This document shows, in pieces, positions 54,148 through 62,818 of a stretch of DNA of 64,000 nt (positions are counted from its first letter, which is position 1; each line of letters starts with the position of its first letter). A program made the translations under genes and the position numbers. The stretch lies in NCBI RefSeq assembly GCF_003668995.1, contig NZ_CP033068.1, forward strand, positions 930,001 to 994,000, read 5' to 3'. The notes under the pieces are model-generated. The model was given only the letters and a program-made list of their open reading frames with translations, did not search any database and was not told the origin of the DNA. The DNA comes from Flavobacterium sp. 140616W15. Lineage in GTDB: Bacteria; Bacteroidota; Bacteroidia; Flavobacteriales; Flavobacteriaceae.

Positions 54148-55544
54148 TATTCTTTTCTATGTTTTTCAATATAATTTTTAACTGTTTTTTTTGTCCAAAC
54201 TACTGGAAATAAGTCTTCGATTAAGATGTAATTATCAAATTTTAATCGTAATCCATTACTTAAATGGAATTTCGCTTTTGTATTTTCCTGTATCATAAAA
54301 TAGAGTCCAGCCAAACGATATTCAATTTCGTTTTCTTCTGGAAAATATTCAGTTGCTTGTAATAAGGTTTGTATAGCACTCTCAAACTCGCCTAAAAACT
54401 GAAGTATATCTACCCAGAACAACCAAGTATCAAGTGAATGATCACCAAATTCTACTGCTTTTCGGTAGCCAAACTCTGCTTCTTCAAAAAAGTTCATTTG
54501 TTTGTTTATCGTTGCATAACGTTTCCAATACAAACGGTTTTGATTGTCTATAGCTAATGCTTTGTTGACAAAAAACAATGCTTTTTGGTAGTTTTTCTGA
54601 CGTACATAAAAATCAGTTATGGCAATCCATCCTTTGTCTAAAAGCGGGTCTTCATGAACTGTTTTATTGTAATATTTTAATGCTAAGGCTTTGTTTCCTA
54701 GTTTTTCGTAACATTTTCCAATTCTTAATAATGCATATGAAGTTGCATCATCAAGTTCGATGGTACGGTTGTAGCTTTCTATTGCTTCGGCATATTTTTT
54801 TAAACGTTCAAATGCTTTGGCTCTTTCCATGAAAGCTCCTAGGAATTCATCGTCAATTAAAGTGGCATAATCAAAAGCGCGAATTGCACTTTCGTATTCT
54901 TTTATACCATAATGTAAGCGTCCTAGCTGATGCCAAGCGATTTCACTGTAAGGATTTTTGTTAATGTACTTGTTTAAATAAGTAATAGCTTCTTGATTTT
55001 GATCTAAAAATTCAAAACAATACACTACGTTGTATAAGGCCGATTGGTCTTCTAAATCTTCTTCCAGACATTTGATAAAGCTATCTTTCGCCATTTCAAG
55101 ATTATCCATAAAAAGATATTCCATACCGATTAAATTATACACATCGGCAAAATCATCAGTATATTCTAAGGCGATTTTAAGCAGTTCGACTGCTTTTTCG
55201 TGTTGGTCTCTCTTAGAATAGATATTTGCCTTTTGGATATAAATTTCTTCGTTGTTGGGTTCGATTGCGTATAACTCGTTTAAAAGCTTTTCGGCTATTT
55301 CGAGTTTGTCGTCATACACTAGCATCTCTACTTGTACTAATTTTAAGCCTGTAGATTTTGGATGTTGGTCTAATGCAAGTTTTAAGGCTTTCTTCGCTAA
55401 ATTAGCCTTACCTATGTCCAGATAATGAAGAATAATCTCTTCAAATTCTTCTGAATCAAAAAAGAGTACTTTGTTAGTTTTTAACATCGACTCAAATTTG
55501 GATAGGGATAGGTTATAATCTTCTTCTTCGTTGCTTAATTGCAT
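54147..55544 (-). CDS. TPR-repeat protein
   Basis: The 465-residue protein consists of about ten tetratricopeptide repeats (for example EEIYIQKANIYSKRDQHEKAVELLKIALE and SEIAWHQLGRLHYGIKEYESAIRAFDYA). No signal peptide or enzyme domain is seen, so it is a cytosolic scaffold of unknown partners. It is the first gene of a two-gene unit with aroE; this order is common in Flavobacteria, but the link to aroE is not understood. Confidence 0.9.
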   Translation of the reverse strand: MQLSNEEEDYNLSLSKFESMLKTNKVLFFDSEEFEEIILHYLDIGKANLAKKALKLALDQHPKSTGLKLVQVEMLVYDDKLEIAEKLLNELYAIEPNNEEIYIQKANIYSKRDQHEKAVELLKIALEYTDDFADVYNLIGMEYLFMDNLEMAKDSFIKCLEEDLEDQSALYNVVYCFEFLDQNQEAITYLNKYINKNPYSEIAWHQLGRLHYGIKEYESAIRAFDYATLIDDEFLGAFMERAKAFERLKKYAEAIESYNRTIELDDATSYALLRIGKCYEKLGNKALALKYYNKTVHEDPLLDKGWIAITDFYVRQKNYQKALFFVNKALAIDNQNRLYWKRYATINKQMNFFEEAEFGYRKAVEFGDHSLDTWLFWVDILQFLGEFESAIQTLLQATEYFPEENEIEYRLAGLYFMIQENTKAKFHLSNGLRLKFDNYILIEDLFPVVWTKKTVKNYIEKHRKE

Positions 55545-55729
55545 ACTTTATTTTTTTGATATTAGCCTTTTATAAAATTAGGCAACATGTTTTTGTTATG
55601 TGGGGAAAGAAGGAATTGTTGTGAACAATTTAATTAACAATATTTGCAGTATCAGCGATCAGTTTTTATGTGAATTTTAATAAAACTGAATGTGTTTAAA
55701 TTTCTAAATATTTTGTTGTCAACGATATG

Positions 55730-55829
55730 CTTTAGCCCAGATAAAAGCGATATCCTTTTGTTTTTTGACTACAAAAAACAAAAGATAAAGCGGATAGCTG
55801 GTCCCGATAGCAATCGGGATAGCTCCTAA
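55730..55829 (+). ncRNA. Structured intergenic element, Flavo-1-like
   Basis: From TTTAGCCCAGATAAAAGCG to ATAGCTCCTAA the sequence can fold into an outer TTAG/CTAA stem with two hairpins: CTTTTGTTTTTTG / AAAAAACAAAAG, and GTCCCGAT / ATCGGGAT around AGCA. This layout and wording (TAGCCC…AAAGCGGATAGC…TAGCTCCTAA) recur in many Flavobacterium genomes and, from memory, resemble the Flavo-1 RNA motif. It ends on the stop codon of the aminotransferase gene on the other strand. The family name and orientation are tentative. Confidence 0.5.
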
Positions 55830-57019
55830 TTATTCTTTTTGTTTAAAATTTCATCCATTACATCTAGGATGATGGCACAACCTTCTCTTATTTCTTCTTC
55901 AGAAATTGTTAACGGAGGTGTAATACGTACGGCAGTTCCTTCAAACAATAACCAGAATAAAATGAGCCCTCTGTCCTGACAGGTTAAGATAACTTCGTTT
56001 GTTATCTCGGCACTCTCTGTCATAGCTGCAAGCATTAATCCTCTTCCTCTAACTTCCTTAATCAAAGGATGTACCAAAAGGCTTCTAATTAGCTTTTCTT
56101 TTTCTAATGTTTCGGGCATTAGGTTTGTTTCGGTAATTTCCTTCAAAGTTGCCAAGCAGGCTGACGCAATGACAGGGTGTCCTCCAAATGTAGTTATATG
56201 CCCCAGTTTTGGGTTTTCGGTAAGTAAGTCCATTTTTTCTGCCGAAGCTGTAAATGCGCCTACTGGCATTCCGCCTCCCATTCCTTTTCCCATAACGACG
56301 ATATCGGGAACGACGTCGTAATTCTGGAATCCGAATAATTTTCCAGTTCTTCCAAATCCTGGCTGAATTTCATCAACAATCATCATGGCACCAACTTCGT
56401 CGCAGCGTTTACGTACTTTTTGTAAAAAGTTGTCATGAGGTTCTATAAATCCTGCTCCTCCTTGTATTGTTTCGAGTATTATTCCTGCTGTCTTTGTGGT
56501 GATTTTTTGTAAATCTTCTTCATTATTGAAGGTTATAAAATCTACATCAGGAATTAAGGGTCTAAAGGCTTGTTTGCGCTCTTCGAATCCCATAACACTC
56601 ATTGATCCCATTGTGTTACCATGATAAGCATTATAACATGATATTAACTGACTGCGTCCTGTTGTTCTTCGGGCTAGTTTTAAAGCGCCTTCAATAGCTT
56701 CTGTTCCTGAATTTACTAAATAAGTTTTATTCAGAGATTCGGGAAGGAGGGAAGCCATAAGTTTGCAGTACTCTACGGCTGGGCTTTGCGAATATTCCCC
56801 GTAGACCATTACGTGTGAATATTTGTCTAGCTGGTCTTTTATAGCTTGATTAACTCTTGGGTGCTGATGACCTAGTGTACAGGCTGAAACGCCAGCTACG
56901 AAATCTAAATATTTTTTATTATTGGTGTCGTATATGTAAGATCCTATGGCATGAGAAACTTCCATTCCTAATGGATAGGGTGATGTTTGTGCTTGGTATT
57001 TTATAAAATCTGGATTCAT
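55826..57019 (-). CDS. Class III PLP-dependent aminotransferase
   Basis: The 397-residue enzyme is in the acetylornithine/ornithine/gamma-aminobutyrate aminotransferase group. Features are LDFVAGVSACTLGHQHP, LVNSGTEAIEGALKLARR, AYHGNTMGSMSVMG, the cofactor aspartate in MMIVDEIQPGFGRTG (Asp216) and the PLP lysine Lys245 in VVMGKGMGGGMP. The catalogue name is usually aspartate aminotransferase family protein; the true amino donor cannot be read from sequence. It is cytosolic. The next gene upstream, the OstA-like one, is 173 bases away with repeat-like sequence between. Confidence 0.92.
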   Translation of the reverse strand: MNPDFIKYQAQTSPYPLGMEVSHAIGSYIYDTNNKKYLDFVAGVSACTLGHQHPRVNQAIKDQLDKYSHVMVYGEYSQSPAVEYCKLMASLLPESLNKTYLVNSGTEAIEGALKLARRTTGRSQLISCYNAYHGNTMGSMSVMGFEERKQAFRPLIPDVDFITFNNEEDLQKITTKTAGIILETIQGGAGFIEPHDNFLQKVRKRCDEVGAMMIVDEIQPGFGRTGKLFGFQNYDVVPDIVVMGKGMGGGMPVGAFTASAEKMDLLTENPKLGHITTFGGHPVIASACLATLKEITETNLMPETLEKEKLIRSLLVHPLIKEVRGRGLMLAAMTESAEITNEVILTCQDRGLILFWLLFEGTAVRITPPLTISEEEIREGCAIILDVMDEILNKKNN

Positions 57020-57024
57020 TTCTT

Positions 57025-57185
57025 TTTAAGTTTCTAAGTTACTGAGGCGCTAAGGCTCAAAGGGACAAAGGTTTTCTAGTTTAATGTTTAAAAGTTGTCA
57101 ACTGTTGTGGTTGCTGTTACTAAATATTGTTACTGAAAACTGAGTCTGAAAATAGTTACTGCGACTGAATACTAAATACGGAGAG
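57025..57185. repeat. Degenerate intergenic repeat
   Basis: In reverse complement the right part reads TATTTAGTATTCAGTCGCAG, TAACTATTTTCAGACTCAG and TTTTCAGTAACAATATTTAG, the same vocabulary as the start of the 128-base tandem repeat at 11.57 kb (TTCAGTTTTTAGTAGCAGTA). The left part has AAGTTTCTAAGTTACTGAGG. Confidence 0.5.
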
Positions 57186-57191
57186 TATATA

Positions 57192-58853
57192 CTATTTTTT
57201 AGTCTTGGATGTTTTAGCAGGCTTTGTTGCTGGTTTCTTTTTATCGTAATCGAGGGTTTCTTTCCTTATTTTCATAGGAACATTTTCTTTAGCATTATCA
57301 TCTTTCCCTTCTTGAACTAGTTTATCGTTCTCTTCGTTTTCTTCTTTTGTAAAGATATCGTCTTTGGACTTTATCCTTTCTTCTCCCCGCCAATTCATTC
57401 CTCGCAGTTTTCGTGCATTCTCGGGTAATTCGGCTTCTGGAAATATATCTCCATCGACCTGATTGAAAAATGTTATGGTTTCAATACCGTTATTCTCTAA
57501 AATAAGATTGATTTTACTACTTACGTTTTTATTGATTCCGATGAGTTCATTGGCATCATTACGCATATAATAAACTACTTCGGTGTTTTTTATAACATCG
57601 ACATCGTGTAGTTTTCCATCTTTGAATTTCCCGTATAAATTTAATCCCTTGACTTGATTATAGCCAGTTCCCAAGGTATCTTTAGATAAAATAAAGGTAT
57701 TATTGAGTACTTTGAGTGAGTCGAGTTTCTTGGTGTTGTTGTCACCTATAAGATGCATGATATCTCCAGTAATCTGGCTTTCGCCGTTCCAGAGTATTGG
57801 GTTTCGTATTAGTTTTGTTAAAGCCGTTCTGCTGCTTGAATGTATCGAATCACATTTTCCACTCATATCAGTTTTAAAAAACCGAACATTATTAAAAGCG
57901 CGTATAATTCGATCGCCTTCTTTTCCTGTAACCATTAGTCTTTTTCCGTGTATATAAACCGAATCGTTTTCAACAAAGTTGATGGCTACGGCTCTCTTGG
58001 TTACAAACATGGAATCTTTTTGTTTGTATATTTCGGCATAATGTCCTTTTACAATTCCTCGATTTATGGAGTCGGTAATTTTTACATTTCGTGTTGCCGA
58101 AGCAAAATCTTTATTTCGGTCGTAATACAAACTATCTCCTTCTATTAATCGGTCATCATAGCGTATATATGATTTTCGGAGAAAATGTGCTAGATTTTTT
58201 TTAGTGTCATAAAACCCTTTTTCCGTATATATATAATCGGTTTTACTAGTTATCGTTGATGGACCAAATAAATAAGAATGCCCTGAATTGCTGTAATAAT
58301 CTAAATGGTTTGATTTTATAACATACTTAGGGTTAGTGATTGTAACAGCTGTTAAGAATTTAAACTTTTTTTCGGCTACATAATATCTTCCAGACTTACT
58401 TTCTAAAGTGTTTTCTTTGTTTATGATTGTTCCTTTAGAATTATAGTATACTTCCTGAACATTTCTGTCAAAATTAATAGTATCTGTTTGTAATGTTGCG
58501 TCTGGTGAACTCATAACAGGATTTCCTGTTGCAAATGCTTTTTTAAAATTACCACTATACTCAGCATATTTACTGTTTAGAAACAAAGTATCACCCTGTA
58601 CGATTTGTACATTTCCAAATGCTTTTAGGTAATTTTCTTTCTGAAAAAAATAAGCTTTATTGCAAGTTAGCGTAACGCCATCATGATTGATCTTCACGTT
58701 GCCGGTCAACAAAAGTGCATCTGGTACTGCTTCTTGGTCGACAGTGGACCAATCAGCATTCTCAATAATGATTTTCTTTGGAGCTTGTGCTATTCCTAAA
58801 TTTACACTTAAAATTAGCAAACAGCTATATATGAAAAAGAGTGATTTCTTCAA
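57192..58853 (-). CDS. OstA-like protein (LptA/LptD N-domain family)
   Basis: The 553-residue protein has a signal peptide (LFFIYSCLLILSVNLGIAQA) and an OstA-type beta-jellyroll from about residue 27 (IIIENADWSTVDQEAVPDALLLTGNVKINHDGVTLTCNKAYFF), extended by repeated strands (LYYDRNKDFASATRNVKI, ARKLRGMNWRGEERI). OstA/LptA-type domains bridge lipopolysaccharide transport across the periplasm. The Lys-rich C-terminal tail is probably disordered. In Flavobacteria this is a conserved stand-alone envelope gene; a role in LPS export is by analogy. Confidence 0.88.
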   Translation of the reverse strand: MKKSLFFIYSCLLILSVNLGIAQAPKKIIIENADWSTVDQEAVPDALLLTGNVKINHDGVTLTCNKAYFFQKENYLKAFGNVQIVQGDTLFLNSKYAEYSGNFKKAFATGNPVMSSPDATLQTDTINFDRNVQEVYYNSKGTIINKENTLESKSGRYYVAEKKFKFLTAVTITNPKYVIKSNHLDYYSNSGHSYLFGPSTITSKTDYIYTEKGFYDTKKNLAHFLRKSYIRYDDRLIEGDSLYYDRNKDFASATRNVKITDSINRGIVKGHYAEIYKQKDSMFVTKRAVAINFVENDSVYIHGKRLMVTGKEGDRIIRAFNNVRFFKTDMSGKCDSIHSSSRTALTKLIRNPILWNGESQITGDIMHLIGDNNTKKLDSLKVLNNTFILSKDTLGTGYNQVKGLNLYGKFKDGKLHDVDVIKNTEVVYYMRNDANELIGINKNVSSKINLILENNGIETITFFNQVDGDIFPEAELPENARKLRGMNWRGEERIKSKDDIFTKEENEENDKLVQEGKDDNAKENVPMKIRKETLDYDKKKPATKPAKTSKTKK

Positions 58854-58969
58854 TTGATTAAATTTTTGTCAAATTTATGAAAAAGGAAACAACCTTAACA
58901 GATATTAGGATTTATTTATAACTGATATTATTAGATTGTTTTAAAGTTTTTAGCCACCAATTGCACGAT

Positions 58970-59480
58970 TTTACTCGAATTGGATTGATTTTGTTTAATT
59001 CTTTAATGTGTAGGGGAAAGGAACGCGGATAAAAACGGATTTTTTAATTTGTGGTAAAAAAAATTTAACCGCAAAGAGCGCCAAGATTTCCGCAAGGTTC
59101 GTCAAGATTTGAATCTATTTAATCCTTTAATCCTTTAATCTGTGGCGAAAAGGAACGCGGATAAAACAGATTTGCTTAAGCGAAAACACGGACAAAAACG
59201 GATTTTTTAATCTGTGGCAGAAAAAAATTAACCGAAAACGCAAAGAAACTCTCCAATTTTGTCTTTCTGAGGAACGAAGAATCTCCACGAGAAACTCCAT
59301 AATCTTTGTCGAGCTACTAGCGGAGACCCTTCCTGCGTCAGGGTGACAAGTTTGTGGTAATTTGCAAGCAAAGCTTTAATTTTTTTAATCCTTTAATCTG
59401 TGGCAGAATAAGTTTAACCATTAAGGCATTAAGTTTTATTAAGCTTAACTTTTCTTAATATCTTAATGGTGGAAAAAAAA
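58970..59480. repeat. Composite array of intergenic repeats
   Basis: Within the 833-base gap before the amylase gene, at least three types recur. GGAACGCGGATAAAA and ACGGATTTTTTAATTTGTGG units occur near 59018-59060, 59150-59175 and 59190-59222. AACCGCAAAGAGCGCCAAG at 59069-59087 matches the 49-kb element. A palindrome element lies at 59259-59350. AACCATTAAGGCATTAAG and its inverted copy CTTAATATCTTAATGGT lie at about 59415-59471. I see no gene. Confidence 0.75.
59259..59350. repeat. Inverted-repeat element related to the one at 53 kb
   Basis: TTGTCTTTCTGAGGAACGAA then GAATCTCC (from 59259) is mirrored by the reverse complement of 59321-59350, TTGTCACCCTGACGCAGGAA then GGGTCTCC. Arm sequence and layout match the 53023-53154 element, with a shorter spacer. 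Confidence 0.7.
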
Positions 59481-59686
59481 TGTGGTAAAAGTATTAATGA
59501 AGAAGTTTTTAAATCTCCTCAAGTTATCAACAAATGACCGTACTAACACGTTGTAGTGTTTGTAGTAGAAGCACTTTTTTAGTTAAATTTTAATCTAAGA
59601 TTTTAGGTCTTAAAAAATAGATTAAATTTAAAAATTCAATAATGCGTTTTGGCATTAAAAATTAATAAAATCAGATTATAAAAAAT

Positions 59687-61558
59687 ATGATAAAAGCACG
59701 AGTTCTTGTGGCAGGGATTACCGCAATGGTTTTGGTTACTGCATGTAAAACAAAAGATATAAAAGTAAACACAGACAAAAAGGAAATTGTTTCTGAGAAT
59801 AAAGTGGTTGTATATCAGGTTTTCACTCGTTTGTTTGGAAATAAAAATACGACTAACAAGCCTTGGGGAACTATTGAAGAAAATGGAGTAGGTAAGTTTG
59901 ATGATTTTACTGATAAAGCACTACATGAAATTAAAGATTTAGGAGTTACCTATATTTGGTATACTGGTGTTCCGCATCATGCTTTGGTTCGTGATTATAC
60001 TGCATATGGAATTTCGAATGATGATCCCGAAGTGATTAAAGGTAGAGCCGGATCGCCATACGCAGTAAAGGATTATTATAATGTAAATCCCGATTTGGCA
60101 GTTAATCCTGCCAATCGCTTGCAGGAATTTGAAGCATTGATAGCTCGTACTCATAAGGCAGGTTTAAAAGTTATTATCGATATCGTTCCAAATCATATTG
60201 CGCGTAAGTATGAAGGAAAAAACAATCCTGCTGGAGTAACAGATTTTGGAGCTAATGATGATGTGACAGTTGTGTATAAACGAGATAATAATTTTTATTA
60301 TATACCTAATACTCCATTTGAAATCCCAGATAATGTTGTTCCATTAAATGGAGAGAAAAATCCGCTTGTAGATGGTAAATTTGATGAAAATCCAGCAAAA
60401 TGGACTGGTAATGGTTCTAGTAAAGCTAAACCAGATCAAAATGACTGGTATGAAACAGTAAAAGTAAACTACGGTATCCGTCCTGATGGCTCTAAAGATT
60501 TTTCTGAACTTCCGGTTGGTTTCGACAAGAAATCATATCAAGAGCATTTTGCTTTTTGGAAAGACAAAGATGTTCCTGATTCTTGGAAAAAATTTAAATC
60601 GATTGCATTATACTGGATTTCTAAAGGTGTTGATGGCTTTCGTTATGATATGGCCGAAATGGTTCCGTATGAATTTTGGAGCTATATGAACTCAGCTATA
60701 AAAACTCAGAATCCAAATGCTTTTTTACTTGCCGAGGTGTATAATCCAAAAGAATACCGTAACTATATTCATTTGGGGAAAATGGATTATTTATACGATA
60801 AAGTTGAGACATATGACAAGTTAAAAGATGTTATTAAAGGCAAATCGTCTCCAGATGAACTTTCAGAAATTCAACATAATATGGCCGACATCGAGCATAA
60901 TATGCTGCATTTCTTGGATAACCATGATGAGCAACGTTTGGCAAATGCTGAATTTGCAGGAACGCCAGAAAAAGGAAAGCCGTTAATGGTTGTTTCTACT
61001 ACAATTAGCACTTCGCCTACGATGGTTTATTTTGGGCAAGAAGTAGGAGAGGCTGGTCATGAAGATGCTGGATTTGGCAAGCCTTCTCGAACATCTATCT
61101 TTGATTATATTGGAGTACCTAATCATCAGCGATGGATGAATAATGGTAAGTTTGATGGAGGGCAACTTTCTCAGTCTGAAAAGAATTTACGTGATTTTTA
61201 CAAGCGACTACTAAACTTTTCTATAAAAAGCCCAGCATTAATGGGGCAATTTCAAGAAATTCAAACTCCAAATCGAAAAGAAACGGATGGGTATGATGCA
61301 GGTATTTATTCTTATGTACGTTGGTCAGGTAATCAAAAATTAATTGTTGTAGCTAATTTTTCTGCGGATAAAGAAAGCACATTTGAATTAAAGATTCCTG
61401 TTGCTATTATTTCAAAATGGAATCTGAAAGATGGAGTATATCAATTAACAGATCAATTGTATTTGAAGGATAAGACAAAATTGAATGTAATAAATGGGGA
61501 AGGGACTGCTAAGATTAAAATAGCACCATCTGAATCGTTTATTTATGAAGTGAAATAA
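59687..61558 (+). CDS. GH13 alpha-amylase family lipoprotein
   Basis: The 623-residue enzyme has a lipoprotein signal (MIKARVLVAGITAMVLVTA, then Cys20) and a GH13 barrel. The four conserved regions are DIVPNH (165-170), GFRYDMAE (nucleophile Asp321), FLLAEVYN (acid/base Glu350) and FLDNHDEQR (Asp414). A C-terminal beta-sandwich (about 530-623) follows. It should cut alpha-1,4-glucan; the basic residues after the Cys (KTKDIKV) suggest it stays in the periplasm rather than being sent to the surface. It stands alone, without a SusCD pair. Confidence 0.93.
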   Translation: MIKARVLVAGITAMVLVTACKTKDIKVNTDKKEIVSENKVVVYQVFTRLFGNKNTTNKPWGTIEENGVGKFDDFTDKALHEIKDLGVTYIWYTGVPHHALVRDYTAYGISNDDPEVIKGRAGSPYAVKDYYNVNPDLAVNPANRLQEFEALIARTHKAGLKVIIDIVPNHIARKYEGKNNPAGVTDFGANDDVTVVYKRDNNFYYIPNTPFEIPDNVVPLNGEKNPLVDGKFDENPAKWTGNGSSKAKPDQNDWYETVKVNYGIRPDGSKDFSELPVGFDKKSYQEHFAFWKDKDVPDSWKKFKSIALYWISKGVDGFRYDMAEMVPYEFWSYMNSAIKTQNPNAFLLAEVYNPKEYRNYIHLGKMDYLYDKVETYDKLKDVIKGKSSPDELSEIQHNMADIEHNMLHFLDNHDEQRLANAEFAGTPEKGKPLMVVSTTISTSPTMVYFGQEVGEAGHEDAGFGKPSRTSIFDYIGVPNHQRWMNNGKFDGGQLSQSEKNLRDFYKRLLNFSIKSPALMGQFQEIQTPNRKETDGYDAGIYSYVRWSGNQKLIVVANFSADKESTFELKIPVAIISKWNLKDGVYQLTDQLYLKDKTKLNVINGEGTAKIKIAPSESFIYEVK

Positions 61559-61568
61559 TAATTGGCAT

Positions 61569-61586
61569 GCAGGTTTTAAAACCTGC
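61569..61586. repeat. Short palindrome GCAGGTTTTAAAACCTGC
   Basis: A perfect 18-base palindrome just after the amylase gene. This sequence type is frequent in Bacteroidota intergenic DNA; it may be a repeat or part of the transcript end. Confidence 0.5.
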
Positions 61587-61611
61587 TAGACAGGGCCTGT
61601 TGTAATTAGAT

Positions 61612-61655
61612 AAACCTTGTTTTGTGAGCTAGAATTCATAAAACAAGGTTTTTTA
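61612..61655 (+). terminator. Terminator of the GH13 gene
   Basis: A 16-bp stem with one wobble (AAACCTTGTTTTGTGA / TCATAAAACAAGGTTT, 8-base loop) is followed by a T run. Confidence 0.85.
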
Positions 61656-61712
61656 TTGATAAAGGTATTGAAACAAAATAAATTGAATTATGGATAAAGG
61701 AAAATTTAAGCT

Positions 61713-61751
61713 AAAAAAAAAGCTGATACATTTTGTATCAGCTTTTTTTTT
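61713..61751. terminator. Terminator of the superoxide dismutase gene
   Basis: A perfect stem (AGCTGATACA / TGTATCAGCT, TTT loop) is flanked by nine A and nine T. On the minus strand it follows the sod stop codon directly; it also works on the plus strand. Confidence 0.9.
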
Positions 61752-62541
61752 AGACTTTACCAACCTTGGTTAGTGCGGTTTTATAATTTTCGTTTATCTT
61801 TTCCCAATTGATAACATTGAAGAAAGCATCGACGTAGCTATTTTTTCTATTTTGATAATCTAGATAATAGGCATGTTCCCATAAATCTATAGCTAAAATT
61901 GGAGTTCCTGGAATTAATGCATTTTTCATTAATGGATTATCTTGGTTTTCGGTTGTTGTTATCTGAAGTTTTCCAGCTTTGTCAACAACTAGCCAAACCC
62001 ATCCCGAGCCAAATTGTTTTGTTGCTTCGGCTTTAAATAATGATTTAAAATTATTGTATGATCCAAATTCTTTATTCATTGCGCTTGCTAATGTATCTGT
62101 AGCCTGCTCTGATTCAGGTTTTGGAGTCATGCATTTCCAATAAAGAGAATGGTTATAATATCCACCAGCATTATTACGAAGTTTAGCATCATTCAGATCT
62201 AGTTTTCCCAAAATTTGCTCAATCGTCATATTTACATAATCTGTATTGGCTATTGCCTTGTTCAGATTATTAGTATAGGTTAAATAATGCTTTGAGTAAT
62301 GCGTTTCGAGTGTTAATGATCTGATATTAGGAGCCAGCGCGTTATAAGCATACGGAAGTTTTTCAAGCTGAAATGTTCCTGGGTTTGCTTTTACTTCGTC
62401 TGGACTACCAATTATTATTTTTTCATCTTTCGAAGGTAACGGAACTTCTACGACTTCGGTAAGTTTATTGTTATCGTTACAAGAAAGAATCGTAAATGCA
62501 ATCAAGATAAATAACGAAAATTGAGTACCATATTTTTTCAT
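61750..62541 (-). CDS. Superoxide dismutase (Fe/Mn type) lipoprotein
   Basis: The 263-residue protein has a lipoprotein signal (MKKYGTQFSLFILIAFTILS, then Cys21), a linker of about 40 residues and a Fe/Mn superoxide dismutase domain from about 58. Metal ligands are His81 (ETHYSKHY), His131 (GGYYNHSLYW), Asp219 and His223 (ILAIDLWEHAYYLDY). It dismutates superoxide, here outside the cytosol. Membrane-anchored Fe/Mn SODs are unusual but known in Bacteroidota. It is 8 bases after the ACBP gene, so it belongs to the same minus-strand run. Confidence 0.93.
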   Translation of the reverse strand: MKKYGTQFSLFILIAFTILSCNDNNKLTEVVEVPLPSKDEKIIIGSPDEVKANPGTFQLEKLPYAYNALAPNIRSLTLETHYSKHYLTYTNNLNKAIANTDYVNMTIEQILGKLDLNDAKLRNNAGGYYNHSLYWKCMTPKPESEQATDTLASAMNKEFGSYNNFKSLFKAEATKQFGSGWVWLVVDKAGKLQITTTENQDNPLMKNALIPGTPILAIDLWEHAYYLDYQNRKNSYVDAFFNVINWEKINENYKTALTKVGKV

Positions 62542-62548
62542 AAAATAT

Positions 62549-62818
62549 CTATTTAGTTATTAGTGAATTAATGATTTCTATATAATTTTCCTTGGCTTCA
62601 TCTATACTTAAATGGCTAATTTGAATCCATGCATTTGTTTTAAAAGCATTTCTTAAGTCAAAATTTTCAGATTGGTTATACTTTGCAGTTCCAAAAGTAG
62701 CCTGTTTATAAAAAGCATACAGCCTCAATTGCACATCTTGTGGCAGTGAGGCTTGCGTCATTTTGGAAGCAATTTCGACAGCCTCTAAAAATCGTATGTC
62801 TAGGTCTTTTTCTGTCAT
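62549..62818 (-). CDS. Acyl-CoA-binding protein
   Basis: The 89-residue protein has the four-helix ACBP fold with the family core LRLYAFYKQATFG (Tyr and Lys contacts to the CoA) and the end KTNAWIQISHLSIDEAKENYI. It is cytosolic and buffers long-chain acyl-CoA. Its ATG overlaps the psd stop by one base, so it is coupled to phosphatidylserine decarboxylase and, through it, to cdsA. Confidence 0.93.
   Translation of the reverse strand: MTEKDLDIRFLEAVEIASKMTQASLPQDVQLRLYAFYKQATFGTAKYNQSENFDLRNAFKTNAWIQISHLSIDEAKENYIEIINSLITK

Noticed and set aside
58854..59686. Hidden gene or tRNA in the 833-base gap
   Set aside because: Only repeat words and short palindromes are seen; no frame with protein character and no cloverleaf.
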